The notes: generated from the letters alone by a model not told the origin. A stretch of 48,792 nt of DNA from an uncultured Bacteroides sp. (GCA_947074195.1 CAMTOS010000011.1:1-48792); one strand, 5' to 3'; counted from the first letter of the stretch, positions 26,378 through 34,863 are shown. Numbers and translations are program-made.

Positions 26378-27190
26378 TTACAACACAACTCCCTCCAAAT
26401 CATCCGGAACTAAAACATTACCGCTAAAATTAGCAGAAGCCTCAGCAGTATATTTCTTTTTACGGGTAGAAAGCGTCTCGTCTTCAGTATGAAACAAGAT
26501 AAGATTTTTTACACCTAATTCCTGAGCCACTATACCGGCTTCTATCGGAGTGCTGTGCGATTTCTCATAAGGTTTAAATTCTTCACGATCTTCGTAAAGA
26601 CAAAAGGCTTCGTGCATCAGCCAATCTGCACCTGCAACAGAATCTTTATTAACTTCATTGTAGGGTTCATCGCCCAGGCATACAAAGATTTTATCTTCGG
26701 GTAAATCGACTTTACAACCAAACTGTTTGCATTTTTTCGACTGAATATCGAAGCAAGTCACCTCCATGCCGGCTGCATTAAACTTATCACCATCTTTTAG
26801 TTCGATAAGATTTACCCCATTGCCTATTCTTTCTGCAATTTTTCCCGGAAGAAGATTAGTACACATCCAGCGAAGAGCGTTAAGCACCTCATCATGTCCG
26901 TAAACATTCAGTTCGCCGGTGTATTTCCCTTTACGCATCTCTTGTGCAATCATTCGGATAATCCACACTGCACCCAGTATATGATCGGTATGTGTATGGG
27001 TAATAAATAAATTGTGAATATCATTATATGCTATTCCGGCTTTTTCCAACTGACCAAGAATGCCATTACCACCGCCAGCATCGATAAGAAAATATTGTTT
27101 ATCATTCTTTATCGCGAAGCATGCGTTATAACATTTTGTGGCAGCTGCATTGCCCGTACCCAGCATAATTAATTCGGTATTCATTTTCAT
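26378..27190 (-). CDS. metallo-beta-lactamase-fold hydrolase (RNase Z/phosphodiesterase-like)
   Basis: About 270 residues. The start is ATG 27190 or ATG 27184 (MNTELIMLGTGNAAATK); a frame to 27217 exists but would begin upstream of the -7 element at 27207. The zinc-binding signature THTHTDH is clear, preceded by FLIDAGGGNGIL. Further metal ligands are likely in CLGDEPYNE and ADWLMHEAFC, and in the C-terminal ILFHTEDE; KSHSTPIEAG matches the ELAC/RNase Z-like HST loop (H-S-T-P). It lacks the long exosite arm of tRNase Z, so a general phosphodiesterase or other hydrolase is as likely. It is transcribed alone on the minus strand. Confidence 0.85.
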   Translation of the reverse strand: MKMNTELIMLGTGNAAATKCYNACFAIKNDKQYFLIDAGGGNGILGQLEKAGIAYNDIHNLFITHTHTDHILGAVWIIRMIAQEMRKGKYTGELNVYGHDEVLNALRWMCTNLLPGKIAERIGNGVNLIELKDGDKFNAAGMEVTCFDIQSKKCKQFGCKVDLPEDKIFVCLGDEPYNEVNKDSVAGADWLMHEAFCLYEDREEFKPYEKSHSTPIEAGIVAQELGVKNLILFHTEDETLSTRKKKYTAEASANFSGNVLVPDDLEGVVL

Positions 27191-27206
27191 CGTTTTTATT
27201 TCATAG

Positions 27207-27214
27207 CAAAGATA
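27207..27214 (-). promoter_or_regulatory. -7 element of the metallo-hydrolase gene
   Basis: The minus strand reads TATCTTTG, a full match to TAnnTTTG, with TTTA about 21 nt further upstream. The transcript start would leave a leader of only about 10-15 nt before ATG 27190 or 27184, fixing the gene start. Confidence 0.6.
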
Positions 27215-27272
27215 CATGATTATCAGTTAGCCTGGTAAATTTTAATTCATTGGTAAGCTATTTAACATTTGG

Positions 27273-27382
27273 TGCATAAGGCTATGCACTAAAATGCAGA
27301 AGGCTATGCAGCATAGTGCAAAAGGCTATGCACTAATCTTCCAAAGGCTTGGCAGGAAATTGCAGAAGGTTGTGCAGCATAA
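27273..27382. repeat. 22-nt tandem array, TGCA family (5 units)
   Basis: Five units of exactly 22 nt start at 27273, 27295, 27317, 27339 and 27361. Units 1-3 are close to each other: TGCAnAAGGCT then ATGCACTAAAA, ATGCAGCATAG or ATGCACTAATC. Unit 4 is divergent (TTCCAAAGGCT then TGGCAGGAAAT) and unit 5 keeps the pattern (TGCAGAAGGTT then GTGCAGCATAA). The array lies between the thrC terminator and the promoter of the metallo-hydrolase gene. The same unit occurs at 5456. Confidence 0.9.
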
Positions 27383-27396
27383 TAGACTTACAGGCA

Positions 27397-27442
27397 CAAA
27401 AAATCCGCAAGGCGACTTTCAAAGAAAGACAACCTTGCGGAT
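27397..27442 (-). terminator. terminator of the threonine operon
   Basis: On the minus strand ATCCGCAAGG pairs with CCTTGCGGAT (27433-27442 with 27403-27412), followed by a run of T. The loop carries a small inner hairpin (CTTTC/GAAAG). It begins 32 nt beyond the thrC stop. Confidence 0.85.
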
Positions 27443-27473
27443 AGCTATAATATTTGTTTGAGAAATGAGCAGA

Positions 27474-28775
27474 TTAGATGCTCATCAGATACTGTTTAAA
27501 GTCAGCAAAATCTTTCGACATTTCGATAGATTGTTTTTCACCTTCCATAAATGCCTGAAGTTTAGCTGGAATCTCAATCTTATCACCAATAATTCCTTCT
27601 ACTGTATCCAGGAACTTAGCCGGGTGGGCAGTTTCAAGAAATACACCGATTTCTTCGGGCATCAGATTCTCTTCGAGAGCACGATAACCACAAGCCCCGT
27701 GAGGATCGAGCAGATAATTGTGCTCCTTATATACCTGCTTCATCGTTTCGGCAATCTGCTCATCGGTATAAGTTGCACCGGTAATCTCTTTTTTGATAGT
27801 CGGATAAGAACCACCATAAAGAGCCAGCACGCGGGCAAAGTTACTCGGATCGCCTACATCCATTGCATTGGCAATTGTAGTAACTGATGGTCTTGGGTTA
27901 TATTCGCCGGTTTGCAGGTATTGATAGAAAATATCATTCTTATTATTGGCTGCAATAAAACGTTTGATAGGCAGCCCCATCTTTTTAGCAAACAATCCAG
28001 CAGTGATATTACCAAAATTACCGCTTGGCACACATACTACCATCTCTTCCATGCGGCCTAACTTACGATATTGCGCCCAGGCATAGAAATAATAGAATGA
28101 CTGAGGCAGGAATCGGGCCACATTAATAGAGTTGGCGCTAGTTAGTACCATATGGTCGTTGAGCTCCTGATCCATGAAAGCCGATTTCACCAAAGCCTGA
28201 CAATCATCAAAAGTACCATCGACTTCGATAGCTGTGATGTTCTGACCAAGGGTAGTGAATTGCTTCTCCTGTATCTCACTGACCTTTCCTTTCGGATAAA
28301 GCACATAGACATGAATGCCTTCTACGCCTAAGAAGCCGTTGGCAACTGCACTTCCGGTATCACCTGATGTCGCTACCAGGACATTTACTTCTTTCTTGCC
28401 GGCTTTCTGAATGAAATAACCCAGCAAACGTGCCATGAAACGGCCGCCCACATCTTTAAAGGCAAGCGTAGGGCCATGAAACAATTCCAGTGAAAAGATA
28501 TTGCCGGTTACTGGTACTAATGGTACATCGAAATTCAGCGTATCATTTACAATCTGAGTCAGTGTTTCAGCCGGAATGTCTTCGCCAAAGAAAGCATCAG
28601 CAACCTTACAGGCTATTTCCTGAAAGGTGAGTTTATCTATATTTTCGAAGAATTCGTAAGGAAGGGATTTAATCGTATCGGGCATAAAAAGCCCTTTGTC
28701 TGAAGCCAGTCCTTTTACAACTGCCTCCTCGAGTGAAGCATTGGTTGCTTGTCCGTTAGTGCTATAATAATTCAT
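27474..28775 (-). CDS. thrC: threonine synthase
   Basis: A PLP enzyme of 433 residues that converts O-phospho-L-homoserine to L-threonine. The N-terminus MNYYSTNG and EAVVKGLASDKGLFMPD are typical of the long, E. coli-like threonine synthases. The PLP lysine is Lys107 in ELFHGPTLAFKDVGG. VATSGDTGSAVANGF is the phosphate-binding loop and VPSGNFGNITAGLFAKKMGLP the next conserved block. The C-terminal part contains DPHGACGYRAL and TAHPAKF. It is the last gene of the operon thrA, proposed homoserine kinase, thrC, and starts 10 nt after the preceding stop codon. The whole operon is probably controlled by the leader region upstream of thrA. Confidence 0.97.
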   Translation of the reverse strand: MNYYSTNGQATNASLEEAVVKGLASDKGLFMPDTIKSLPYEFFENIDKLTFQEIACKVADAFFGEDIPAETLTQIVNDTLNFDVPLVPVTGNIFSLELFHGPTLAFKDVGGRFMARLLGYFIQKAGKKEVNVLVATSGDTGSAVANGFLGVEGIHVYVLYPKGKVSEIQEKQFTTLGQNITAIEVDGTFDDCQALVKSAFMDQELNDHMVLTSANSINVARFLPQSFYYFYAWAQYRKLGRMEEMVVCVPSGNFGNITAGLFAKKMGLPIKRFIAANNKNDIFYQYLQTGEYNPRPSVTTIANAMDVGDPSNFARVLALYGGSYPTIKKEITGATYTDEQIAETMKQVYKEHNYLLDPHGACGYRALEENLMPEEIGVFLETAHPAKFLDTVEGIIGDKIEIPAKLQAFMEGEKQSIEMSKDFADFKQYLMSI

Positions 28776-28785
28776 AGATATTCTA

Positions 28786-30000
28786 TTATTTACAGTTCAT
28801 AAATTCGTTCATAAATTCATCTTCTTTCAACAATCCATAACCACCTTTGCAAGCCGAAACTTCATCATAGGCGGTAACTTCATCCGGTGTGATTCCCGGA
28901 TACCAGATAACAAACGGCACTGGTTCGGCAGTATGAGTGCGGAGTTCACAAGGTGTCGGATGATCGGGAAGAACAGCAATTGCTACGGGTTCATCCCAAT
29001 TCTTTACAGCTTCATAAATAGGTCCTACCGCACGTTTATCCAGATTCTCAATGGTCTGAAGCTTTAAATCGACATCGCCTTCGTGACCGGCCTCATCGCT
29101 GGCCTCGATATGCAAATAGACAAAATCGTCCGTCTTCAAAGCTTCGAGAGCGGCCGTCACTTTATTCTCATAATTGGTATTGTATAAGCCGGTTGCACCC
29201 TCTACATCAATACGGCGAAGTCCGGCATAGAAGCCGATACCCATAATCAGATCGACCGCAGAGATTACAGCTCCTTTCTTAAGCTGCGGATAAGTCTTGC
29301 TCAACGGATCCATTTGCGGACGATAGCCCGGACTCCATGGCCAGATACTATTAGCAGGATCTTTCCCCTCGGCAATACGCTTCAGGTTGACAGGATGATC
29401 TTTCAAAAGTTCTTGCGATTTCAGGATTAAGTCGTTTAGTAAATCAGCCGTTTCTGTAGCTTCCTCATTTAATGGCTTAATCATTAATGGTGCAAAAGGT
29501 TTTAAAGGAACATCATGTGGTGGCGTACAATCGAGATTCTTATTTCCATCTTTTACTACTAATAAATGGCGATATTGAACACCCGTATGGAAACGCACTT
29601 TATCATTGCCTAAGTGCTCCTGGAGGTATTTAACCAGTTCATCAGCCTCCTCCGTAGAGATATGTCCTGCTGAATGGTTCTTTATCTTTTCATCTTCGAT
29701 ACAGATGATGTTGCAGCGCATAGCCATTTCGCCCGGTTGCAAATCGACACCGATGCTGGCAGCCTCGAGTGGACCGCGGCCTTCGTAAACTTTCGGAAGA
29801 TTATAGCCCAGCACAGACATGTTGGCTACTTCGCTACCTGGATGAAAACCATCGGCAACAGTCATTAACCGGCCACTTCTGCCCAGACGCGCCAGCTCGT
29901 CCATATAAGGAGTATGTGCATGTTGCAGAAGAGTTTTACCGTTAAGTGAAGGTACAGCCCAATCGGCCATACCGTCACCCAGTATAATAATATGTTTCAT
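28786..30000 (-). CDS. ApgM-type cofactor-independent phosphoglycerate mutase family protein, proposed homoserine kinase
   Basis: A 404-residue metalloenzyme of the alkaline-phosphatase superfamily, close to archaeal-type phosphoglycerate mutases. The metal and phosphoryl site is visible: the N-terminal IILGDGMAD with a metal Asp, GSEVANMSVLGY with the catalytic Ser, and YLHIEASDEAGHEGD plus AVLPDHPTPCELRTHT with the remaining metal ligands. No classical GHMP-type ThrB is in the operon. This gene sits exactly between thrA and thrC, with gaps of 21 and 10 nt. Such proteins are annotated as proposed homoserine kinase in Bacteroidetes and other bacteria lacking thrB, and the context here supports that role. 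Direct glycolytic mutase activity is the alternative. Confidence 0.85.
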   Translation of the reverse strand: MKHIIILGDGMADWAVPSLNGKTLLQHAHTPYMDELARLGRSGRLMTVADGFHPGSEVANMSVLGYNLPKVYEGRGPLEAASIGVDLQPGEMAMRCNIICIEDEKIKNHSAGHISTEEADELVKYLQEHLGNDKVRFHTGVQYRHLLVVKDGNKNLDCTPPHDVPLKPFAPLMIKPLNEEATETADLLNDLILKSQELLKDHPVNLKRIAEGKDPANSIWPWSPGYRPQMDPLSKTYPQLKKGAVISAVDLIMGIGFYAGLRRIDVEGATGLYNTNYENKVTAALEALKTDDFVYLHIEASDEAGHEGDVDLKLQTIENLDKRAVGPIYEAVKNWDEPVAIAVLPDHPTPCELRTHTAEPVPFVIWYPGITPDEVTAYDEVSACKGGYGLLKEDEFMNEFMNCK

Positions 30001-30021
30001 AAAGATTCGGTTTGGAGAAGA

Positions 30022-32457
30022 TTATACGTTGGCGATGCTCATGATATCGGCAAAGACACCGGCAGCAGTTACACCTGCACCAGCACCGTAACCCTGAATC
30101 ATCATCGGATATTCTTTGTAGCGTTCAGTGGTAAGAAGAATCACGTTGTTACTTCCTTCCAGATTATAGAATGGATGGTTTGAAGCTACTTCCTGTAAGC
30201 CTACCGAACCTTTTCCGTTTTCGAATTTAGCTACAAAGCGCCAGTGCTTATGTTCGCTTTCCAAAATTTCACGGCGAGCCTCAAACTCAGCATCCATCGT
30301 TGGAATGCGTTTCCAGAAATCTTCGAGTGAACCTTCAAAAAACTCTTCAGGAATGAAAAGATGCTTCTCTACATCTTCCTGCTCAATAGCATAACCTGCT
30401 TCGCGGGCAAGAATCACCAACTTACGGATAACATCTTTGCCACTCAGGTCGATACGCGGATCGGGTTCAGAGTAGCGTTCTTCCTGTGCCATCTTTATCG
30501 TTTTGCTAAAAGGTATCTCTTTACTAATCTTATTGAAGATATAGTTCAGTGTACCACTCAGTACCGCTTCAATTTTCAGAATCTTATCGCCACTATGAAT
30601 AAGGTCATTAATGGTATTGATAATCGGTAGTCCGGCACCTACATTGGTTTCGAACAAATATTTCACACCACGCTGACGGGCAATCTGTTTCAGTTCACGG
30701 TAATTATCGTATTCCGATGAAGCCGCAATCTTATTGGCTGCCACCACAGAAACATTATGTGAAAGCAAATCTTTATATAAGGAAGCAACTGCCGCGCTTG
30801 CTGTACAGTCGACAAACACAGAGTTGAAGATATTCATATTAATAATCTCATCACGAAGTTTATCGATGTTGCTGTCTATACCGTTCTCTTTCAATTCTTC
30901 GCGATAATTATCGAGGTTGATGCCATTACGATTGAAAAGTCCTTTCGATGTATCAGCAATACCTACCACATTAAGCTTTAGACCATTTTCGGTCTTTAGC
31001 CTTTCACGTTGAGCGCAGATTTGTTCAATCAGACTGCCACCCACAGTACCTATACCACAGATAAACAGGTTCAGTACCTGATATTCTGACAGGAAGAAAG
31101 AGTCATGGATAACATTAAGCGATTTACGAAGTGATTTTGAATCGACAACAAAAGATATATTGGTTTCTGATGCCCCTTGTGCACAAGCTATTACGCTGAT
31201 ACCATTACGACCGAGTGTACCAAATAACTTTCCGGCAATACCCGGAGTGTGTTTCATGTTTTCGCCTACGATAGCCACCGTAGCCAAGTTCTTTTCAGCC
31301 TGAATAGGTGAAATTTCACCCATGCTGATTTCTTTCTCGAACTCTTCGTTCAATACAACACAAGCCAGGTCGGCATCGGCATTGCGCACACCGATAGATG
31401 TACTGTTCTCAGATGAAGCCTGCGATACCATGAATACACTGATACCACTTACAGCCAAAGCTTTAAATATTCGGTAATTCACCCCGATAACGCCAACCAT
31501 ACCTAAACCCTGAACAGTAATCAGACTGGTATCATTGATAGATGAAATACCCTTAATGGCTTTAGCCTGCGGGCTCGAAGCTTCTTGCTTAATAATAGTG
31601 CCCGGTCCATCAGGGTTGAATGTATTCTTTATTAATATAGGTATATTCTTATGATATACCGGATAGATTGTAGGAGGATATACTACTTTAGCGCCGAAGT
31701 TACAAAGTTCGGTTGCCTCTGCGTAGCTTAATTCGCTGATGGTATATGCGGTAGAAATCACGCGTGGATCGGCAGTCATGAAACCATCTACATCGGTCCA
31801 TATTTCCAGACTGTCAGCATTAAGTGCGGCAGCAATAATTGCAGCAGTATAGTCGGAACCACCACGGCCAAGATTAGTAATCTCGCCCGAATATTTATCT
31901 GATGAGATAAAACCCGGAACAATAGCTATACCTTTCATCGACTGGAAAGTTTTCTGCACCAGTTCGTTGGTTAGTTCGGCATCAAGCGTATGCTTACCAT
32001 GCTTAGGTTCGGTTTTAATAAACTCGCGTGCATCAAAACATTCGGCACCATCGATTAAATCGGTAACGATGATAGACGAAAGTCGCTCGCCATAACTCAC
32101 AATTGTATCGGATGTTTTTGTCGAAAGATCTTTTATCAGGTAGATACCCTGGAATATATCTTTCAGCTCATTCAGTAATTCACCCACTCTACGTTGCAGG
32201 CTAACCTGTTTTTCACCAACCGGGAAAAGCTCTTTCACCATTTCTACATGGCGGTAAACGATTTCACGGAACTCACCTTCGTAACCCGGGTCACCTTTGG
32301 CAGCCATGCGCGAGGTGTGCAATAATTTATCGGTTACACCACCTAAAGCCGAAACGACGATGATTAAAGGTTTTTGGTTATTTTCTACTATGCGCTTTAC
32401 GCTTAAAAGACTATTCACGGAACCTACGGATGTTCCGCCGAATTTCATGATTTTCAT
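30022..32457 (-). CDS. thrA: bifunctional aspartokinase / homoserine dehydrogenase
   Basis: An 811-residue fusion that catalyses the first and third steps from aspartate to homoserine. Residues 1-about 290 are the aspartokinase (MKIMKFGGTSVGS, VSALGGVTD, LGRGGSDYTAA, EIWTDVDGFMTADPR). Residues about 300-460 are two ACT regulatory domains (LITVQGLGMVGVIG; VAIVGENMKHTPGIAGKLFGTL), the usual site of threonine feedback. Residues about 465-811 are homoserine dehydrogenase (FICGIGTVGGSLIEQI for NADPH, VAANKIAAS, FETNVGAGLPIINT, LSGTLNYIF, GYGAGAGVTAAGVFADI). It is the first gene of the threonine operon. A 140-nt leader separates it from a Thr-rich leader ORF. Confidence 0.97.
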   Translation of the reverse strand: MKIMKFGGTSVGSVNSLLSVKRIVENNQKPLIIVVSALGGVTDKLLHTSRMAAKGDPGYEGEFREIVYRHVEMVKELFPVGEKQVSLQRRVGELLNELKDIFQGIYLIKDLSTKTSDTIVSYGERLSSIIVTDLIDGAECFDAREFIKTEPKHGKHTLDAELTNELVQKTFQSMKGIAIVPGFISSDKYSGEITNLGRGGSDYTAAIIAAALNADSLEIWTDVDGFMTADPRVISTAYTISELSYAEATELCNFGAKVVYPPTIYPVYHKNIPILIKNTFNPDGPGTIIKQEASSPQAKAIKGISSINDTSLITVQGLGMVGVIGVNYRIFKALAVSGISVFMVSQASSENSTSIGVRNADADLACVVLNEEFEKEISMGEISPIQAEKNLATVAIVGENMKHTPGIAGKLFGTLGRNGISVIACAQGASETNISFVVDSKSLRKSLNVIHDSFFLSEYQVLNLFICGIGTVGGSLIEQICAQRERLKTENGLKLNVVGIADTSKGLFNRNGINLDNYREELKENGIDSNIDKLRDEIINMNIFNSVFVDCTASAAVASLYKDLLSHNVSVVAANKIAASSEYDNYRELKQIARQRGVKYLFETNVGAGLPIINTINDLIHSGDKILKIEAVLSGTLNYIFNKISKEIPFSKTIKMAQEERYSEPDPRIDLSGKDVIRKLVILAREAGYAIEQEDVEKHLFIPEEFFEGSLEDFWKRIPTMDAEFEARREILESEHKHWRFVAKFENGKGSVGLQEVASNHPFYNLEGSNNVILLTTERYKEYPMMIQGYGAGAGVTAAGVFADIMSIANV

Positions 32458-32590
32458 ACAGATGAATATTTTGAATTGCCTCTTGAAGATAGTATGATTA
32501 CAAGAATGACAAAAAATGAGTAAAATAGAAAAGAAATTAAATTGAGTTTGCTTACTAATTATAAGCGTGGTTCACGTAGAAACACAAAAT

Positions 32591-32649
32591 CTATCCATTA
32601 ACCCCAAAGGGTCATGGTCGTACACATGGATGTGACTGTTAATAGATAG
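32591..32649 (-). promoter_or_regulatory. candidate attenuator hairpin upstream of thrA
   Basis: On the minus-strand RNA, CUAUCUAUUAAC (32649-32638) pairs with GUUAAUGGAUAG (32602-32591), 12 bp with one G-U, followed by AUUUUGUGUUU. The loop contains nested shorter pairs (GUCA/UGAC and CACAU/AUGUG). The 5' arm lies in codons 6-10 of the leader ORF and the 3' arm covers its stop codon, so ribosome position would decide whether the stem can form. This is the geometry of translation-controlled attenuation. The T-run is modest. Confidence 0.55.
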
Positions 32650-32666
32650 TTATGCATGAAGTTCAT
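32598..32666 (-). CDS. candidate threonine leader peptide
   Basis: A 22-codon ORF, ATG at 32666 to TAA ending at 32598, lies between a TATATTTG promoter element and thrA. Its peptide starts MNFMHNYLL and continues with TVTSMCTTMT before LWG. Five of 22 codons are Thr (ACA, ACA, ACG, ACC, ACC), all within ten consecutive positions, and four are Met. An in-frame TAA lies 12 nt upstream of the ATG, so the ORF is not an extension of anything. It overlaps the hairpin at 32591-32649. Leader peptides rich in the end-product amino acid control thr, his and trp operons in Proteobacteria and have been proposed in Bacteroidetes. Function is inferred from composition and position. Confidence 0.6.
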   Translation of the reverse strand: MNFMHNYLLTVTSMCTTMTLWG

Positions 32667-32695
32667 CGTTTCTCGTTACTATTGAAAAGGTGTCG

Positions 32696-32703
32696 CAAAT
32701 ATA
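32696..32703 (-). promoter_or_regulatory. -7 element of the threonine operon
   Basis: The minus strand reads TATATTTG, a full match to TAnnTTTG, 30 nt upstream of the leader-peptide ATG and 239 nt upstream of thrA. The -33 element is not clear. Confidence 0.5.
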
Positions 32704-32832
32704 TACATTTAAACATTCAATCTATTACTTTTTACGATTATTTTCTAATAAAAAGATTTTCAGCAAGCATTACCAATTTGTTAACGAATGTAAGATAATT
32801 GACATTTTGTTAGTTTTTCATAGATATATCAT

Positions 32833-32840
32833 TATCTTTG
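32833..32840 (+). promoter_or_regulatory. -7 element of the asparaginase gene
   Basis: TATCTTTG, full match to TAnnTTTG, 27 nt before ATG 32868. TTTTG at 32805-32809 is a possible -33 at a slightly long spacing. AGAGGA at 32862-32867 is an unusually clear ribosome-binding sequence. Confidence 0.6.
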
Positions 32841-32867
32841 TGGTATAACAATGTAACATTTAGAGGA

Positions 32868-33914
32868 ATGAGCCCGCAAAATACTTCCGTATTGATAATA
32901 TACACAGGTGGAACAATAGGTATGATACAAAATGCTGAAACAGGTGCACTCGAAACATTCAACTTCGAGCATCTGCACACACATATACCTGAGTTACAAA
33001 AGTCGTATTGCAGAATCGATACTATTCAGTTTGAACCGCCTATCGACTCATCTGATATGGAACCTGATGCGTGGCGGAAAATTGTAAAGATTATCAGCGA
33101 TAATTACGATCAGTATAATGGCTTTGTTATTCTTCACGGCACAGATACCATGGCTTATACTGCCTCAGCCTTAAGCTTCATGCTCGAAAATCTGGCTAAA
33201 CCTGTAATTCTTACCGGATCGCAGTTACCAATTAGTGTGTTGAGAACAGATGGAAAAGAAAACCTGATGACCAGTATAGAGATTGCTACCGCTCAAAATC
33301 CTGATGGTACTCCGGTTGTACCCGAAGTTTGCATACTTTTCGAAAATCACCTGATGCGCGGTAACCGTACGACTAAGCTGAACGCCGAAAATTTCAATGC
33401 TTTCCGTTCTTTCAATTATCCGGTTTTAGCCGATGCAGGTATTCATATTAAATATAAATATGGTGCTATTCACAAACCAGAGAATGATTTGCCGCTCGAA
33501 CCACATTACTTGCTCGATACCCGTATTGCCGTATTAAAACTATTCCCCGGAATTCATGAGAATGTTGTGGCTGCAACGCTAGCCATCGAAGGATTAAGGG
33601 CAGTGGTACTCGAAACGTATGGTTCGGGAAATGCTCCACGCCGCAAGTGGTTGCTGCGTTTGTTGCATGAGGCTTCGAAACGGGGAATCGTGATTGTAAA
33701 TGTTTCGCAGTGTTGTGCAGGTACCGTAGAAATGGAGCGCTATGAAACAGGCTACCATTTATTGCAGTCAGGTATTGTTAGTGGTTATGATAGTACGACT
33801 GAATCGGCTGTAACAAAACTGATGTTTTTACTGGGACATGGTTATTCTCCCGAGAAGATAAGAGAATTAATGAAACAGTCTATTGCAGGCGAAATCACTA
33901 TTCCTGAATCATAA
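32868..33914 (+). CDS. ansA: type I L-asparaginase
   Basis: A cytosolic asparaginase of 348 residues that hydrolyses L-asparagine to aspartate and ammonia. The start is ATG 32868: the frame runs ten codons upstream, but that part lies inside the promoter. The first nucleophile motif is IIYTGGTIGM with Thr13, and the second is VILHGTDTMAYTASAL, holding the conserved Thr-Asp pair. VILTGSQLPISVLRTDGKENL, and the C-terminal half with YGSGNAP, agree with the E. coli AnsA type. No signal peptide is seen, so it is not the periplasmic type II enzyme. It is divergent from the threonine operon, whose pathway also begins from aspartate. A hairpin follows the gene. Confidence 0.95.
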   Translation: MSPQNTSVLIIYTGGTIGMIQNAETGALETFNFEHLHTHIPELQKSYCRIDTIQFEPPIDSSDMEPDAWRKIVKIISDNYDQYNGFVILHGTDTMAYTASALSFMLENLAKPVILTGSQLPISVLRTDGKENLMTSIEIATAQNPDGTPVVPEVCILFENHLMRGNRTTKLNAENFNAFRSFNYPVLADAGIHIKYKYGAIHKPENDLPLEPHYLLDTRIAVLKLFPGIHENVVAATLAIEGLRAVVLETYGSGNAPRRKWLLRLLHEASKRGIVIVNVSQCCAGTVEMERYETGYHLLQSGIVSGYDSTTESAVTKLMFLLGHGYSPEKIRELMKQSIAGEITIPES

Positions 33915-33927
33915 CATATTAATAAAA

Positions 33928-33966
33928 AAATGATATATCGCTTTTCTACAAAGCCATATATCATTT
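33928..33966 (+). terminator. hairpin after ansA, probable terminator
   Basis: AAATGATATA (33928-33937) pairs with TATATCATTT (33957-33966), 10 bp of mostly A-T pairs, 19-nt loop, with a weak T-rich tail. Confidence 0.5.
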
Positions 33967-34863
33967 CTTATTTAAGGGGATTAATTGCATAAAAAACGGG
34001 AACTAACTGAACATTTACTTATTCTTTTTAATCAGTCCAATAATCTTTTCTGATGTATCAGTTCCACTCTGCAGCAAGACCAAATCTCAATCAAGAAATT
34101 ATTAGTTGCTGTTATTAAAAACAATAATAGTTCCCATCTTTTATTTCGAAAGAAATTAACTCTTTCGAAGGTTAAGTTTAATGCTTTGTTTGTTTCTTAA
34201 GTCGACTATAAATGTCTAAATATTTTCACACACAGTAAAACGTTAATTCAATAAAAAAGAGATTTCAGTTGAATAATTCGTTCTTTGAATACAGGCTCTA
34301 TATATTACAGAGCACTATATTCCAAAGAACGTAATAGTAGTTCTAAATTTATAATAGTGTCTTTTGTGCTTTAAACCTGATGCAAAGCTAACACCTCCTG
34401 CAATAATTTCATAAAAACAGCAATTTACAATTCAATTTACAATCGATTAACAAGGCGTTTGAGCATATTACAGAGGGTATTTTCTATAAATCGGGAATTG
34501 ATTTTTCAGGCAGATTTATATTGTTATTATTCCATTTTACCTGAATATTACAACTATATTACAAGCTTTTTTCCAGTTGTTTACTCATAAAACATCGTTT
34601 TAAGAAGATCAAATCAAGTCTTTATTTCTAAGTTTTCCATATAATAGTTACAGAAATACAGATATTTGAACAATACGATTAATATATCCGGATATTTTAC
34701 CTTCCAGCTATTGATTTTATTTATCAGCAATGCATACTTTCTATATTATAAGAATAAATAAATAGAGACTCAGTCATAGCTTCTTAATAAAATAAATGGC
34801 TAACTTTGAGCTTTAAAACATAACACAAGTACATTTATTATAGCTTATTACAAAATATCTCTT
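33967..34863. other. long AT-rich gap between ansA and the TPR regulator
   Basis: Nearly 900 nt of very AT-rich DNA without an ORF of convincing length. Two things stand out. On the minus strand 34086-34015 reads DLVLLQSGTD followed by TSEKIIGLIKKNK and a stop, directly after a TGA; it looks like the last turn of a protein whose upstream part has decayed. At 34279-34331 an imperfect inverted repeat has CGTTCTTTG/CAAAGAACG outer arms and GCTCT/AGAGC inner arms. The remainder, including the region just before the ATG at 34864, shows no motif I can support. Confidence 0.5.
34279..34331. repeat. inverted repeat in the AT-rich gap
   Basis: Outer arms CGTTCTTTGAATA (34279-34291) and TATTCCAAAGAACG (34318-34331) differ by one extra base; inner arms GCTCT (34295-34299) and AGAGC (34309-34313) pair too, giving a two-part hairpin or cruciform. 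It is not followed by a T-run. Confidence 0.6.
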
